64,000 nucleotides of DNA from Flaviflexus huanghaiensis. Lineage in GTDB: Bacteria > Actinomycetota > Actinomycetes > Actinomycetales > Actinomycetaceae. The notes under the pieces were generated by a model. It was not told the DNA's origin and ran no database searches. It was given only the letters and a program-made list of their open reading frames with translations. The translations under genes and the position numbers were made by a program. The DNA is taken from NCBI RefSeq assembly GCF_014118685.1, contig NZ_JACFAK010000001.1, positions 62,001-126,000 of the forward strand, in the 5' to 3' direction. Of the stretch, positions 45,101 through 52,544 are shown in pieces. How positions within the stretch are numbered: position 1 is the first letter of the stretch; each line of letters begins with the position of its first letter.

Positions 45101-45203
45101 GCTCGAGGGGCTCGATGCTGATGATTCGGTCGTACCGACCCCGAAGGGCGATAGACGTAAGGAAATCGTCACTTTGCGCGAGGCGAAGGAGAGCTCGACA
45201 TGA
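42174..45203 (+). CDS. mrpA: Mrp Na+/H+ antiporter subunit A, fused to subunit B
   Basis: A 1009-residue membrane protein. Residues about 1-490 are NuoL-like (the proton_antipo_M domain, with FWLPAAMAAPTPVSAYLHAA near 243 and YGTVSQLGFMLVLVGYG near 305). Residues about 560-790 form the MrpA-specific region, and about 830-975 are an MnhB domain with FSGHNLPGGGFAGGLLAGIA. Subunit A is the main ion-translocating subunit of the Na+/H+ antiporter that keeps cytoplasmic Na+ and pH low. The operon has no separate mrpB, so the fusion explains it. ATG 42174 is chosen because GGGAG lies 5 bases upstream; GTG 42153 could also serve. Confidence 0.95.
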   Translation: MIELLIAFGVVALAMPIVMKLLGRKGFFVAALVPLAGFVWTLAQTSAVLDGDYPQQTLAWVPELGLVGEFRLDTLSWIMALLVTGIGALVLIYSARYFSRTASGLGRFAAFFVAFAGAMFGVVTTDNTLILYTMWELTTVFSFLLIGHYRDRRASRRAAMEAIIVTTAGGLAMLGGVILLGELPGGSYSLTELVDAASAGTLLDGAPGGIGTGYVTTAVVLILLGALSKSAILPFHFWLPAAMAAPTPVSAYLHAAAMVKAGVYLVARLAPGFADMDVWLWIIIPAGLFTMILGGYRALRQNDTKLVLAYGTVSQLGFMLVLVGYGTAEVALAGLAVIMAHALFKSALFLSVGIVDWMTGTRDLRELSGLGRRRPVLAVAAGLAVLSMSGVPPFAGYVGKEAALHALTYGSALDLVVAWIIVLGSVLTLAYGLRFWWGCFWDKPGVEPTELKNRSVIIIAPPVILATASLVFGLVPSWWESLLIAHADLYPGEPGHLTLWAGFGLAVVMTLIVIVGGIILFAMRSPFEDLQRRVAVPFSAEGAYRRIVVGLEHFAGDVTGRVQSGSQPMYLSIILVTAAVAGTGALLFGNTAVDMDFRWFDSVYQLPVVIIACIAAVLAARARRRLKAVLLLSISGYSVALIYELHGAPDLALTQVLVETVTLVVFVLVLRRLPAYFSNRPMATSRWFRASLGVVVGACVGAYAFIAANARQHPPVSSQFASEAYDFGYGKNIVNVTLVDIRAWDTMGEISVVVACAIGVASLLFIRDREGRIDPRRNIAKPDTKYRVWLRPQDDDQLRLAAEKLDAQMRERQVRAPGRNRRWLPGASTLAPARRSVIFEVGTRLVYHTMLIGSLFLLFSGHNLPGGGFAGGLLAGIALTMRYLAGGRYELGAAMPLHPGILMGSGLMVATLAGLAPIVAGGTTLQSARFDLVMPIFGEVKFATAIIFDIGVYLVVLGLVLEILRSLGAEVDRHGELEGLDADDSVVPTPKGDRRKEIVTLREAKESST

Positions 45204-45673
45204 TCGACACAACCCCGTCCCTCAGCCTCGTCGTCCTAGCCGCGGTGCTCGTTGCCGTTGGCGTCTACCTCATCCTCGAACGCTCACTGTCCCGAATCAT
45301 CCTCGGGTTCTCGTCGCTGGCGAACGGCGTCAACATTGCCTTCCTCATCGCGGGAGGCCGTGCCGGCGCGCCGCCACTCGTCGGTCAAGCCCCTGCTGAT
45401 GAAATGTCGGACCCGCTGACCCAGGCCATGATGCTGACCGCGATCGTCATCACGATGGGGACGACAGCGTTCATGCTCGCTCTCGCGTACAGGGCGTGGC
45501 AACTCGACGCTAATGACGAGGTTCAGGACGACATCGAGGATAAGAGATTGGCCGCTATGGCAGAGCGCGATGAGCGCCTTGTCCGTGACGAGCAGAACCA
45601 GATCGATGAGGCGGTCGCGGAAACGTACGACGAGATGCAGGATGACTCGCTCTCCGTGGGAGACGATCGGTGA
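45200..45673 (+). CDS. mrpC: Mrp Na+/H+ antiporter subunit C
   Basis: A 157-residue NuoK-like protein with three membrane helices; SLSRIILGFSSLANGVNIAFL near residue 30 and DPLTQAMMLTAIVITMGTTAF near residue 73 are typical. A charged tail of about 55 residues, rich in Asp, Glu and Arg, extends the usual length (about 110-120). The ATG overlaps the mrpA stop (ATGA). Confidence 0.94.
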   Translation: MIDTTPSLSLVVLAAVLVAVGVYLILERSLSRIILGFSSLANGVNIAFLIAGGRAGAPPLVGQAPADEMSDPLTQAMMLTAIVITMGTTAFMLALAYRAWQLDANDEVQDDIEDKRLAAMAERDERLVRDEQNQIDEAVAETYDEMQDDSLSVGDDR

Positions 45674-47241
45674 ACTGGCTCGTCGCATTACCCGTCGTTC
45701 TGCCGCTCCTTGGCGCTGGCATCACGCTCGCCTTCTCCACGTATCGGCGGGTCCAGTGGCTTATCTCGGTCACGATCCTCACGATCTCGCTGGCAACCGC
45801 GTTCGCGCTTGTCGTCCTCGTCAACAGCGGACCCATCGTCTTTGACGTAGGTGAATGGGCTGCCCCCGTCGGCATCACCCTCGTTGCGGACCGGTTGTCG
45901 GCCCTCATGCTTCTCGTTTCAGTAGCGGTCACCCTCGCGGTCCTCATTTACTCCCTTGCTCAGGGCGTTGAAGACGGCGAAGAGGCAGCGCCCACCGCCG
46001 TCTACCACCCGGCCTATCTCATTCTCTCCGCAGGCGTGTCGAATGCGTTCCTCACGGGCGATCTGTTCAATCTGTTTGTCGGCTTCGAGACGTTGCTTGC
46101 CGCGTCGTTCGTTCTCATCACGATGGGTGGAACGCGGGAGCGGATTCGGTCGGGCACCGTCTATGTTGTCGTCTCCATGGTCTCGTCGATCATCTTCCTC
46201 ATCGCGATTGCGATGACGTATGCGGCAACCGGCACGCTGAGCTTCGCGCAGCTCGCGACGAGGCTTCAAGAGATCGACCCGGGCGTGAGCCTTGCATTGC
46301 AGGCGATGCTCCTTGTCGCTTTCGGCATCAAGGCCGCACTCTTCCCGCTCCACGCCTGGCTGCCAGACTCCTATCCCACTGCGCCAGCCCCCGTGACAGC
46401 CGTGTTTGCGGGCCTCCTGACGAAGGTCGGCGTCTATGCGATCATTCGCACCCAGGTGCTTCTCTTCCCGCAGGGCAGGCTCGATGATGTGCTCGCCATC
46501 CTCGCGATCGCGACGATGGTCATCGGCATTCTCGGTGCGGTCACCCAGCGCGACATTAAGCGCATGCTGTCGTTTACTCTCGTGTCCCACATTGGGTACA
46601 TGATCTGGGGCATCTCGATCTCGACCGAGTCTGGGCTGGCTGCGACCATCTACTACGTCATCCACCACATCACTGTCCAAACGGCACTATTCCTTGTCGC
46701 TGGTCTCATCGAGCGTCACGGAGGGTCGACATCGTTGCGGAGGCTGGGATCGATCGCGAAGACAGCTCCCGTCATCGCTGCCTTCTATCTCATTCCGGCC
46801 CTCGGTCTTGCCGGTGTCCCGCCCATGACGGGATTCCTCGGCAAGGTCGGCCTCATCTCCGCATCAGCCGACAGCGGCCAGTCGATTGACTGGTGGCTCA
46901 TCGGCACAGGTCTCGTCACCTCGCTACTCACGCTCTACGCGGTGCTCCGGGCCTGGAACCTCGCCTTCTGGCAGGACCCTGAGGAGGAGGTCGAGCCGAA
47001 GCGGATCCCGATCGGCATGTATGGCGCAACAGGTGGGCTAGTCGCCATGTCTCTTGCCATCGCAGCCTTTGCCGGACCAATCTATGATTACGCAAAGCGA
47101 GCAGCGGTTGATCTCGAGCAGCGTAGCCCCTACATCGTTGCCGTCCTGCCGGACGGCGACCGGGGCACGGGAATCTCCGATGAGGTTACCGACCCGGATA
47201 CGGCCGATAGGGTGGCAGACGAGGAGGAAGATAGCGAATGA
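45670..47241 (+). CDS. mrpD: Mrp Na+/H+ antiporter subunit D
   Basis: A 523-residue NuoN-like membrane protein with about 14 helices; the conserved AALFPLHAWLPDSYPTAPAPVTA is near residue 220 and SFTLVSHIGYMIWGI near residue 303. It works with subunit A in proton movement. The C-terminal tail, about 30 residues, is acidic (DEVTDPDTADRVADEEEDSE). GTG 45670 overlaps the mrpC stop by 4 bases. Confidence 0.95.
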   Translation: MNWLVALPVVLPLLGAGITLAFSTYRRVQWLISVTILTISLATAFALVVLVNSGPIVFDVGEWAAPVGITLVADRLSALMLLVSVAVTLAVLIYSLAQGVEDGEEAAPTAVYHPAYLILSAGVSNAFLTGDLFNLFVGFETLLAASFVLITMGGTRERIRSGTVYVVVSMVSSIIFLIAIAMTYAATGTLSFAQLATRLQEIDPGVSLALQAMLLVAFGIKAALFPLHAWLPDSYPTAPAPVTAVFAGLLTKVGVYAIIRTQVLLFPQGRLDDVLAILAIATMVIGILGAVTQRDIKRMLSFTLVSHIGYMIWGISISTESGLAATIYYVIHHITVQTALFLVAGLIERHGGSTSLRRLGSIAKTAPVIAAFYLIPALGLAGVPPMTGFLGKVGLISASADSGQSIDWWLIGTGLVTSLLTLYAVLRAWNLAFWQDPEEEVEPKRIPIGMYGATGGLVAMSLAIAAFAGPIYDYAKRAAVDLEQRSPYIVAVLPDGDRGTGISDEVTDPDTADRVADEEEDSE

Positions 47242-47873
47242 CTGAGTCCAGTGCACGCATCTCGATCCGCCGCGCAACCTATCGTCCTGGCCGGTTCCCG
47301 TATGCGACGGGCGGCATGCTTATTTGGCTGACGATCGTGTGGACGCTCCTGTGGGGAGAGGTGAGCACTGGCAACGTCGTTGCAGGCTTCCTCCTTGCAC
47401 TTCTCCTCACGACGATCACCCCGCTACCAGATGCAACGTTCGATGGCGGGTTCCGACCGATTGCACTGGGCCGGCTCGCCGTCGCCTTCATTTTCGACAT
47501 CGTCAAAGCGTCGATTCAGATCGCCACGTTCGCCATTCTCGGACGACATCCGAAGGGCGCTGTCATCCGAGTGCAGTCGCGTGGTCATTCGGATGTGTTC
47601 CTCACGATGGTGGCGGGCCTGACATCTCTTGTCCCGGGGTCTGTCGTCATCGATGTCCACACCACGTCCGGCACCCTCTACATTCACGTGTTCGACATTG
47701 AGATGGCGGGCGGGCTTGAGGCCGCCCACCAGGCGGTGCTCGATCAGGAGGAGCGTGTCCTACGCGCATTCGCCTCCCACGACCAGCTCGTTGATGCTGG
47801 CTTCGTTCCAGGTTGGCGGATGGGGGAGCGGTTGCCCGTTCCGTACGCTCCACCGGCGGGGGAAGAATCATGA
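47238..47873 (+). CDS. mrpE: Mrp Na+/H+ antiporter subunit E
   Basis: A 211-residue protein with N-terminal helices and a cytoplasmic C-terminal domain; LTSLVPGSVVIDVHTTSGTL and LYIHVFDIE near residues 130-155 match MrpE. Needed for assembly of the complex. Overlaps mrpD by 4 bases. Confidence 0.93.
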   Translation: MTESSARISIRRATYRPGRFPYATGGMLIWLTIVWTLLWGEVSTGNVVAGFLLALLLTTITPLPDATFDGGFRPIALGRLAVAFIFDIVKASIQIATFAILGRHPKGAVIRVQSRGHSDVFLTMVAGLTSLVPGSVVIDVHTTSGTLYIHVFDIEMAGGLEAAHQAVLDQEERVLRAFASHDQLVDAGFVPGWRMGERLPVPYAPPAGEES

Positions 47874-48250
47874 TCGTCGTCGCCGCAATCTCCGGAGCGC
47901 TTCTGTTTCTTTCCGCGCTCGCCGTCATCGTGCGTGTCTCGAACGGTCCGTCAATGCTTGATCGCATGGTTGGCGTCGACTTGCTGACGTCAATTATCCT
48001 CTGCTCGGTCGCTGTCATTTCTGCAGTCTCGGGCCGTACGGATCTCCTCCCCGTTCTCGTCGTCCTCGCGGTTGTCGGATTCATCGGATCGACGACAATA
48101 GCCCGTTTTATCGCGCACGAGCCGACTGCTGACAAACGGATCCTCACAAAGGATGAGGTTGCGAAGATCCTTGAGGACGAGCGGATGCGCGATGATGAGC
48201 TCGTCCACGATTCCACTGACGACGACGCCAAGGAGAAGCATGCTGGGTGA
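47870..48250 (+). CDS. mrpF: Mrp Na+/H+ antiporter subunit F
   Basis: A 126-residue protein with three helices and the NGPSMLDRMVGVDLLT signature near residue 23. A charged tail of about 40 residues (LEDERMRDDELVHDSTDDD) exceeds the usual length of about 90. ATG 47870 overlaps the mrpE stop (ATGA); the open frame extends further upstream inside mrpE but is not used. Confidence 0.93.
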   Translation: MIVVAAISGALLFLSALAVIVRVSNGPSMLDRMVGVDLLTSIILCSVAVISAVSGRTDLLPVLVVLAVVGFIGSTTIARFIAHEPTADKRILTKDEVAKILEDERMRDDELVHDSTDDDAKEKHAG

Positions 48251-48620
48251 CATTCTCACTGCGCTCGGCGGAGGCCTCCTTATCGCAGGCTCTGCCCTTA
48301 CCCTCGTCGCCGGCATCGCTGTTCTGCGGTTCCGTGACCTCCTGTCCCGCCAGCACGCGGCAACCAAGCCGCAGGTGCTTGGGCTGATTCTGTCGATGAT
48401 CGGCATGGCCCTCATCGTCCGCGACATTCCGCTTGCATGGACGGCGAGCCTCGTCGTTGCGCTCCAACTCATCAGCTCCCCGATCTCCGCCCATATGATT
48501 GGCCGTGCGGGATATCGGACAGGCGGGATTGTGTCCGCCGAACTTGTTGTCGATGAACTTGGCGAAGATATCGAGTCAACCCGCGTCGGTGGCAGGCTCG
48601 GCCCAGGTGCGACACAATAG
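48240..48620 (+). CDS. mrpG: Mrp Na+/H+ antiporter subunit G
   Basis: A 126-residue membrane protein with three helices; FRDLLSRQHAATKPQVLGL near residue 32 and LQLISSPISAHMIGRAGYR near residue 78 match MrpG. ATG 48240 overlaps mrpF by 11 bases, with AAGGAG immediately upstream. It closes the antiporter set, in the order A/B, C, D, E, F, G. Confidence 0.93.
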   Translation: MLGDILTALGGGLLIAGSALTLVAGIAVLRFRDLLSRQHAATKPQVLGLILSMIGMALIVRDIPLAWTASLVVALQLISSPISAHMIGRAGYRTGGIVSAELVVDELGEDIESTRVGGRLGPGATQ

Positions 48621-48661
48621 GCACAGCTCACACAAGGTCGTAGCAATCGAAAGGACGAGGC

Positions 48662-48922
48662 ATGGATATCGGGTGGAAGATCGTCAGTACGGGCGGGGGC
48701 CTCGTCGCTGGCCTTATCGCGAAGAAGATCGTCGAGTTTGGGTGGCAGGCAGCGACGGGCCATGATGCGCCGAACGAGGATGACTTCCAGTCAAACCTCC
48801 TCGAGGCTGTCGTGTTCTCGGTCGTCGCGGCGGCAACGAACACGATTATCAGGAACCTCGTCATGAAAAAGGCGAGCTCCTGGTACGGCGAGGGCGCGAA
48901 GTCGGTCGCAGTCAACACCTAA
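48662..48922 (+). CDS. DUF4235 small membrane protein
   Basis: An 86-residue protein with the DUF4235 pattern: an N-terminal WKIVSTGGGLVAGLIAKKI segment, WQAATGHDAPNEDD and a second hydrophobic stretch LLEAVVFSVVAAATNTIIRNLVM. Common in actinobacteria; role unknown. It begins 41 bases after mrpG with AAAGGA and GAGG before ATG 48662, so it may be cotranscribed with the antiporter or have its own start. Confidence 0.82.
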   Translation: MDIGWKIVSTGGGLVAGLIAKKIVEFGWQAATGHDAPNEDDFQSNLLEAVVFSVVAAATNTIIRNLVMKKASSWYGEGAKSVAVNT

Positions 48923-48929
48923 TCTCACC

Positions 48930-48935
48930 TATACT
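48930..48935 (+). promoter_or_regulatory. -10 box of the thiamine-transport operon
   Basis: TATACT lies so that transcription would start near 48942, just before the TPP aptamer. Confidence 0.55.
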
Positions 48936-48943
48936 GGGGTAGA

Positions 48944-49029
48944 CGACAGGGGAGCGCTCACCACGCTGAGAGTGCACACAACGTGCAGACCCTCGAACCT
49001 GCTCCGGTTAGCACCGGCGAAGGAAGTCG
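48944..49029 (+). promoter_or_regulatory. TPP riboswitch (THI element)
   Basis: Conserved core elements occur in order: GGGGAGC, CTGAGAGTGC (48965 onward), ACCCTCGAACCTG (48989 onward), CTCCGGTTAGCACCGGCGAAGGAAG (in two parts, 49002-49027). The closing helix pairs CGAC (48944-48947) with GTCG (49026-49029). Binding of thiamine pyrophosphate should repress the importer genes downstream, here most simply through the hairpin at 49041. Confidence 0.95.
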
Positions 49030-49040
49030 GGAATCTCTCA

Positions 49041-49068
49041 GACCCCTGCCCACCGGGCAGGGGTCTTT
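49041..49068 (+). terminator. riboswitch-associated terminator hairpin
   Basis: A 10-base-pair stem GACCCCTGCC (49041-49050) and GGCAGGGGTC (49056-49065) with a CACCG loop and a short TTT. It lies 12 bases after the aptamer and 24 before the lipoprotein ATG, where transcription-stop control would act. Confidence 0.75.
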
Positions 49069-49091
49069 CCCCTCCAGCTATGGAGGTTGAT

Positions 49092-50072
49092 ATGAAAAAG
49101 ACAGCAGTCGGTCTCGTCTCGCTCGCGCTACTTGCAGCCTGTGGCAGTGGCACATCGGACGAACAGGCCGTCACGATCCTCACTCACGACTCGTTCGTCA
49201 TGAGTGAGGAGCAGATTGCAGCATTCGAGGAAAAGAGCGGTTTCACGCTCCAGACGATCGCACCGGGCGACGGCGGAGTGCTCGTCAACCAACTCATCCT
49301 CAACCGGGACAACCCGCAGGCCGACGGCGTCTATGGAATTGACACGTTTATCGCCCGCACTGTCATTGAGGAAGGTTTGCTCGCCCCCTACAGCTCCCCT
49401 GCGCTACCCGAGTCCGCGAATGATCTCGTCGTGGCGGATAGTCTCACGCCGATCGACCAGGGCGATGTGTGCGTCAACGTCGACACGGCCTGGTTCGAAG
49501 CAGAAGGAATGGCCCAGCCAGAAACCTTCGAGGACCTTCGTGAGCCCGAGTATGCTGAGCTACTGGCCGTCATCGACCCTGCCTCCTCTTCGCCGGGATA
49601 TGCGTTCCTTGTCGCGACTGCAACGGAATATGGCGAGGACTGGCAAGGTTACTGGGCTGACCTTCTCGACGGCGGGGCGCGGGTGGCGAGCGGCTGGTCG
49701 GACGCCTACTACTCGGATTTCTCCGGCGCTGATGGGAAGGGTCCCTACCCGCTCGTCCTGTCGTACTCGTCCAGCCCAGCTGCGGCAGCCGGAACCGACT
49801 ACCTGCCGGAGACATGCGTGCGTCAGGTGGAATATGCGGGGGTTGTGAAGGATGCGGCAAATCCCGAGGGTGCGCAGGCGTTCGTTGACTTCATGTTGAG
49901 CGATGAGTTCCAGTCTTCGATCCCCGAGAACATGTACATGTACCCGGTCACTGACCAGGAGCTACCCGCACAGTGGCAAGAGGTTGCCGAACTATCCGAG
50001 ACCCCGATCATGGTCGACCCACAGCAGGTCGACCGCGATGAGCTCCTCGACGCGTTCGCCGAGCTACGCTGA
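49092..50072 (+). CDS. thiB: thiamine ABC transporter substrate-binding lipoprotein
   Basis: A 326-residue extracytoplasmic binding protein. The signal peptide ends in the lipobox LLAACGSG. The sequence has ThiB-like features: TILTHDSFVMSEEQIAAFEE near residue 30, GVYGIDTFIAR near residue 84, and FLVATATEYGEDWQGYWADL in the middle. Binding of thiamine or its phosphate esters is inferred from family plus the TPP riboswitch. ATG 49092 has GGAGG 6 bases upstream; the in-frame extension to 48972 runs through the riboswitch and is rejected. Confidence 0.92.
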   Translation: MKKTAVGLVSLALLAACGSGTSDEQAVTILTHDSFVMSEEQIAAFEEKSGFTLQTIAPGDGGVLVNQLILNRDNPQADGVYGIDTFIARTVIEEGLLAPYSSPALPESANDLVVADSLTPIDQGDVCVNVDTAWFEAEGMAQPETFEDLREPEYAELLAVIDPASSSPGYAFLVATATEYGEDWQGYWADLLDGGARVASGWSDAYYSDFSGADGKGPYPLVLSYSSSPAAAAGTDYLPETCVRQVEYAGVVKDAANPEGAQAFVDFMLSDEFQSSIPENMYMYPVTDQELPAQWQEVAELSETPIMVDPQQVDRDELLDAFAELR

Positions 50073-50073
50073 C

Positions 50074-51699
50074 GTGAAACTGTGGAGGGCGGCGTGGACC
50101 GCCGCGGTGATCATCCCCGTGGCGTTCCTCGCCGTCTTCTTCCTCTACCCGACAGCGGCGATGCTTGCGAGGGGAATCTGGCAGAGCGGTAGCGAGAGCG
50201 GTATCTTCTTCGACGTTCTCACAGACAGGCGGACGTGGCTTGTCACCGGCCAGACCCTCTATCAGGCCGCGCTCGGGACCGTCGGCGCCATCGTTCTCGG
50301 TGTGCCAGGGGCCTATGTGCTCTACCGGTGCACGTTTCCGGGGCAGAAGGCGGCGCGAGCTCTCGCGACAATTCCCTTCGTTTTGCCGACAGTTGTTGTC
50401 GGCGTCGCCTTCCGGGTGCTACTTGGCCGAGGCGGCCCGCTCGAGTTCCTCGGCCTCGACCAGACAGTCACGGCCGTTATCCTCGCCCTCGTGTTCTTCA
50501 ACTACGCCGTCGTCGTCCGGACGGTCGGTGGCCTGTGGCAATCACTGGATCCGCGTGCTGTCCAGGCCGCGCGCACGCTCGGTGCCTCCCGCTTGCGAGC
50601 CTTCGTCACGGTCACCGTGCCACAGTTGGCGCCAGCTATAGCTTCGGCTGGGGCGATCGTGTTCCTGTTTTGCTCGACAAGCTACGGGCTTGTCCGGACT
50701 CTCGGATCACCCGGGTACGGGACCCTGGAGACCGAGATCTGGCGACAGTCGACGAGCTTGCTCGATAACCGGACGGCGGCTGTTCTCTCTCTCCTCCAAA
50801 TCGTCATCGTCATTCTCACCCTCGTTGTCAGCGAAGCCCTCAGCAAGAGAACCGCTGGGCGACTTCAGTTGCGCAATCGCCACGTCACCCCGCTCGCACG
50901 AACCGACGCCGTACCCCTCGTGATGACGATCGTGACGATGATGACCCTCATAGCCTTCCCACTCCTTGCTCTTGTCGCCCGCTCCTTGAGGGTGGGGGAC
51001 GAGTGGAGCGTGGACAACTACCGGTTACTCGGCACGTCCGGCACCGGCTTCGCGGGCGGAGCCACAGTGACGGAAGCGATCGGCAACTCCTTGCGAATCG
51101 GGCTCGTCGCCACACTCCTGTCGCTCGCAATCGGAGTGCCCCTCGCGCTCGTTCTGTCTCGTCGTGTCCACGGTCCGCTCGCAAGCGGGCAGTCGATTCT
51201 CGCCGGTGCCATCCTGCTACCGCTCGGGGTCAGTGCCGTCACGGTCGGTTTCGGGTTTAGCATCGCCCTTGACAGTCCACCGCTCGACCTGCGGAGCTCT
51301 CCCCTCCTTGTCCCCATCGCCCAGGCCGTTGTCGCTTTGCCGCTCGTCGTTCGATCTCTCACACCAACTCTCGCCTCGATCGCGCCAGGCCGACGAGAGG
51401 CCGCGGCAACGCTTGGCGCTTCACCGTGGCGGGTGCTCGCGACGATCGATGGTCCATTCTTGCTGCGAGGACTCGGTATCGCGATCGGCTTCGCGTACGC
51501 CACCTCGCTCGGCGAGTTCGGTGCAACGTCATTCCTTGCCCGGCCGGACAGCCAGACACTGCCCGTCATCATCGTCCGCCTACTTGGACGCCCTGGCGAG
51601 AACAATTATGGGATGGCAATGGCGGGAGCGGTCGTCCTCGCGTTGCTCGCCGCGTCGATCATGGCCGCCGCAGAAGCGGCACGAAAGGATCCCCGATGA
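50074..51699 (+). CDS. thiP: thiamine ABC transporter permease
   Basis: A 541-residue membrane protein with twelve helices in two homologous halves, each with an EAA-like loop (RAVQAARTLGASRLRAFVTVTVPQL near residue 165 and REAAATLGASPWRVLATIDGP near residue 445). This two-lobed arrangement is that of ThiP, which forms the channel with ThiQ. GTG 50074 is taken as start, one base after the previous stop; the longer frame to 49903 lies in the neighbour gene. It overlaps thiQ by 4 bases. Confidence 0.93.
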   Translation: MKLWRAAWTAAVIIPVAFLAVFFLYPTAAMLARGIWQSGSESGIFFDVLTDRRTWLVTGQTLYQAALGTVGAIVLGVPGAYVLYRCTFPGQKAARALATIPFVLPTVVVGVAFRVLLGRGGPLEFLGLDQTVTAVILALVFFNYAVVVRTVGGLWQSLDPRAVQAARTLGASRLRAFVTVTVPQLAPAIASAGAIVFLFCSTSYGLVRTLGSPGYGTLETEIWRQSTSLLDNRTAAVLSLLQIVIVILTLVVSEALSKRTAGRLQLRNRHVTPLARTDAVPLVMTIVTMMTLIAFPLLALVARSLRVGDEWSVDNYRLLGTSGTGFAGGATVTEAIGNSLRIGLVATLLSLAIGVPLALVLSRRVHGPLASGQSILAGAILLPLGVSAVTVGFGFSIALDSPPLDLRSSPLLVPIAQAVVALPLVVRSLTPTLASIAPGRREAAATLGASPWRVLATIDGPFLLRGLGIAIGFAYATSLGEFGATSFLARPDSQTLPVIIVRLLGRPGENNYGMAMAGAVVLALLAASIMAAAEAARKDPR

Positions 51700-52544
51700 T
51701 CGAGCTCAAGAACCTCACCGTCTCCTACGGAGCGCTTCGTGCTGTGGATGGAGTGAGCCTGACGGTTGGCACTGGCGACATCCTTTCCCTTCTCGGCCCG
51801 TCCGGGTGTGGGAAGTCGTCGCTCCTCCGGGGCGTTGTTGGCCTGGAGCCGTCGACGGGGGAGATCCTCGTCAACGGTGTCCCGGTTGCGGGCGTCGCCG
51901 TTCATCAGCGCCGCATCGGCATGGTTTTCCAGGACGCTCAGCTGTTCACCCACCGCACTGTCGCAGGAAACATCGCCTACGGCCTCAAGGGTGAGAGCAG
52001 GGAAGAGATTGCCCGCAGGGTCGGGGAGATGCTTGAGCTTGTGGGGTTGGCGGGGATGGGGGAGCGAAGCGTCACGACCCTGTCCGGTGGGCAGGCGCAG
52101 AGGGTCGCCCTCGCCCGCTCGCTTGCGCCCCGCCCGGACGTCCTCCTCCTCGACGAGCCGCTGTCAGCTCTCGACAGGGTCCTGCGCGAACGGCTTTCAC
52201 AAGACCTTCGCGCCATCCTCAAAGGGGCGGGAGCAACCGCGATCTATGTCACCCATGACCACGATGAAGCGTTCACGGTGGCGGATCGAGTGGGGATCAT
52301 GGATGACGGCAGGCTCCTGCAGATTGGTACCCCGGAGGAGCTCATTCATTCCCACACAACGGAGGTCACCGACTTCCTCGGCTCTACCACCATCGTCGAG
52401 GGCCGCGTCACCGAACCATCCGAAGCGAGGACGAGGGTCGCGTTACCGGCGGAAATCGAGATTCCCGGAACCGTGACGGGTGACACCGTGCGGCTTCGGA
52501 TCACGCCCCTCGGAGTGATAGGAGCCGATCTGGACGATCGGTGA
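51696..52544 (+). CDS. thiQ: thiamine ABC transporter ATPase
   Basis: A 282-residue ABC ATPase. Walker A LLGPSGCGKSS is near residue 33, the signature LSGGQAQRVALARSLA near 129, Walker B DVLLLDEPLSALD near 149 and the switch His in YVTHDHDEA near 185. A C-terminal TOBE-like part follows (about 230-282). ATG 51696 overlaps the thiP stop. The last 44 bases overlap the convergent glycerophosphodiesterase gene. Confidence 0.94.
   Translation: MIELKNLTVSYGALRAVDGVSLTVGTGDILSLLGPSGCGKSSLLRGVVGLEPSTGEILVNGVPVAGVAVHQRRIGMVFQDAQLFTHRTVAGNIAYGLKGESREEIARRVGEMLELVGLAGMGERSVTTLSGGQAQRVALARSLAPRPDVLLLDEPLSALDRVLRERLSQDLRAILKGAGATAIYVTHDHDEAFTVADRVGIMDDGRLLQIGTPEELIHSHTTEVTDFLGSTTIVEGRVTEPSEARTRVALPAEIEIPGTVTGDTVRLRITPLGVIGADLDDR

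Noticed and set aside
48972-49091. N-terminal extension of the thiB frame
   Set aside because: It lies within the TPP riboswitch and terminator; ATG 49092 with GGAGG is the real start.
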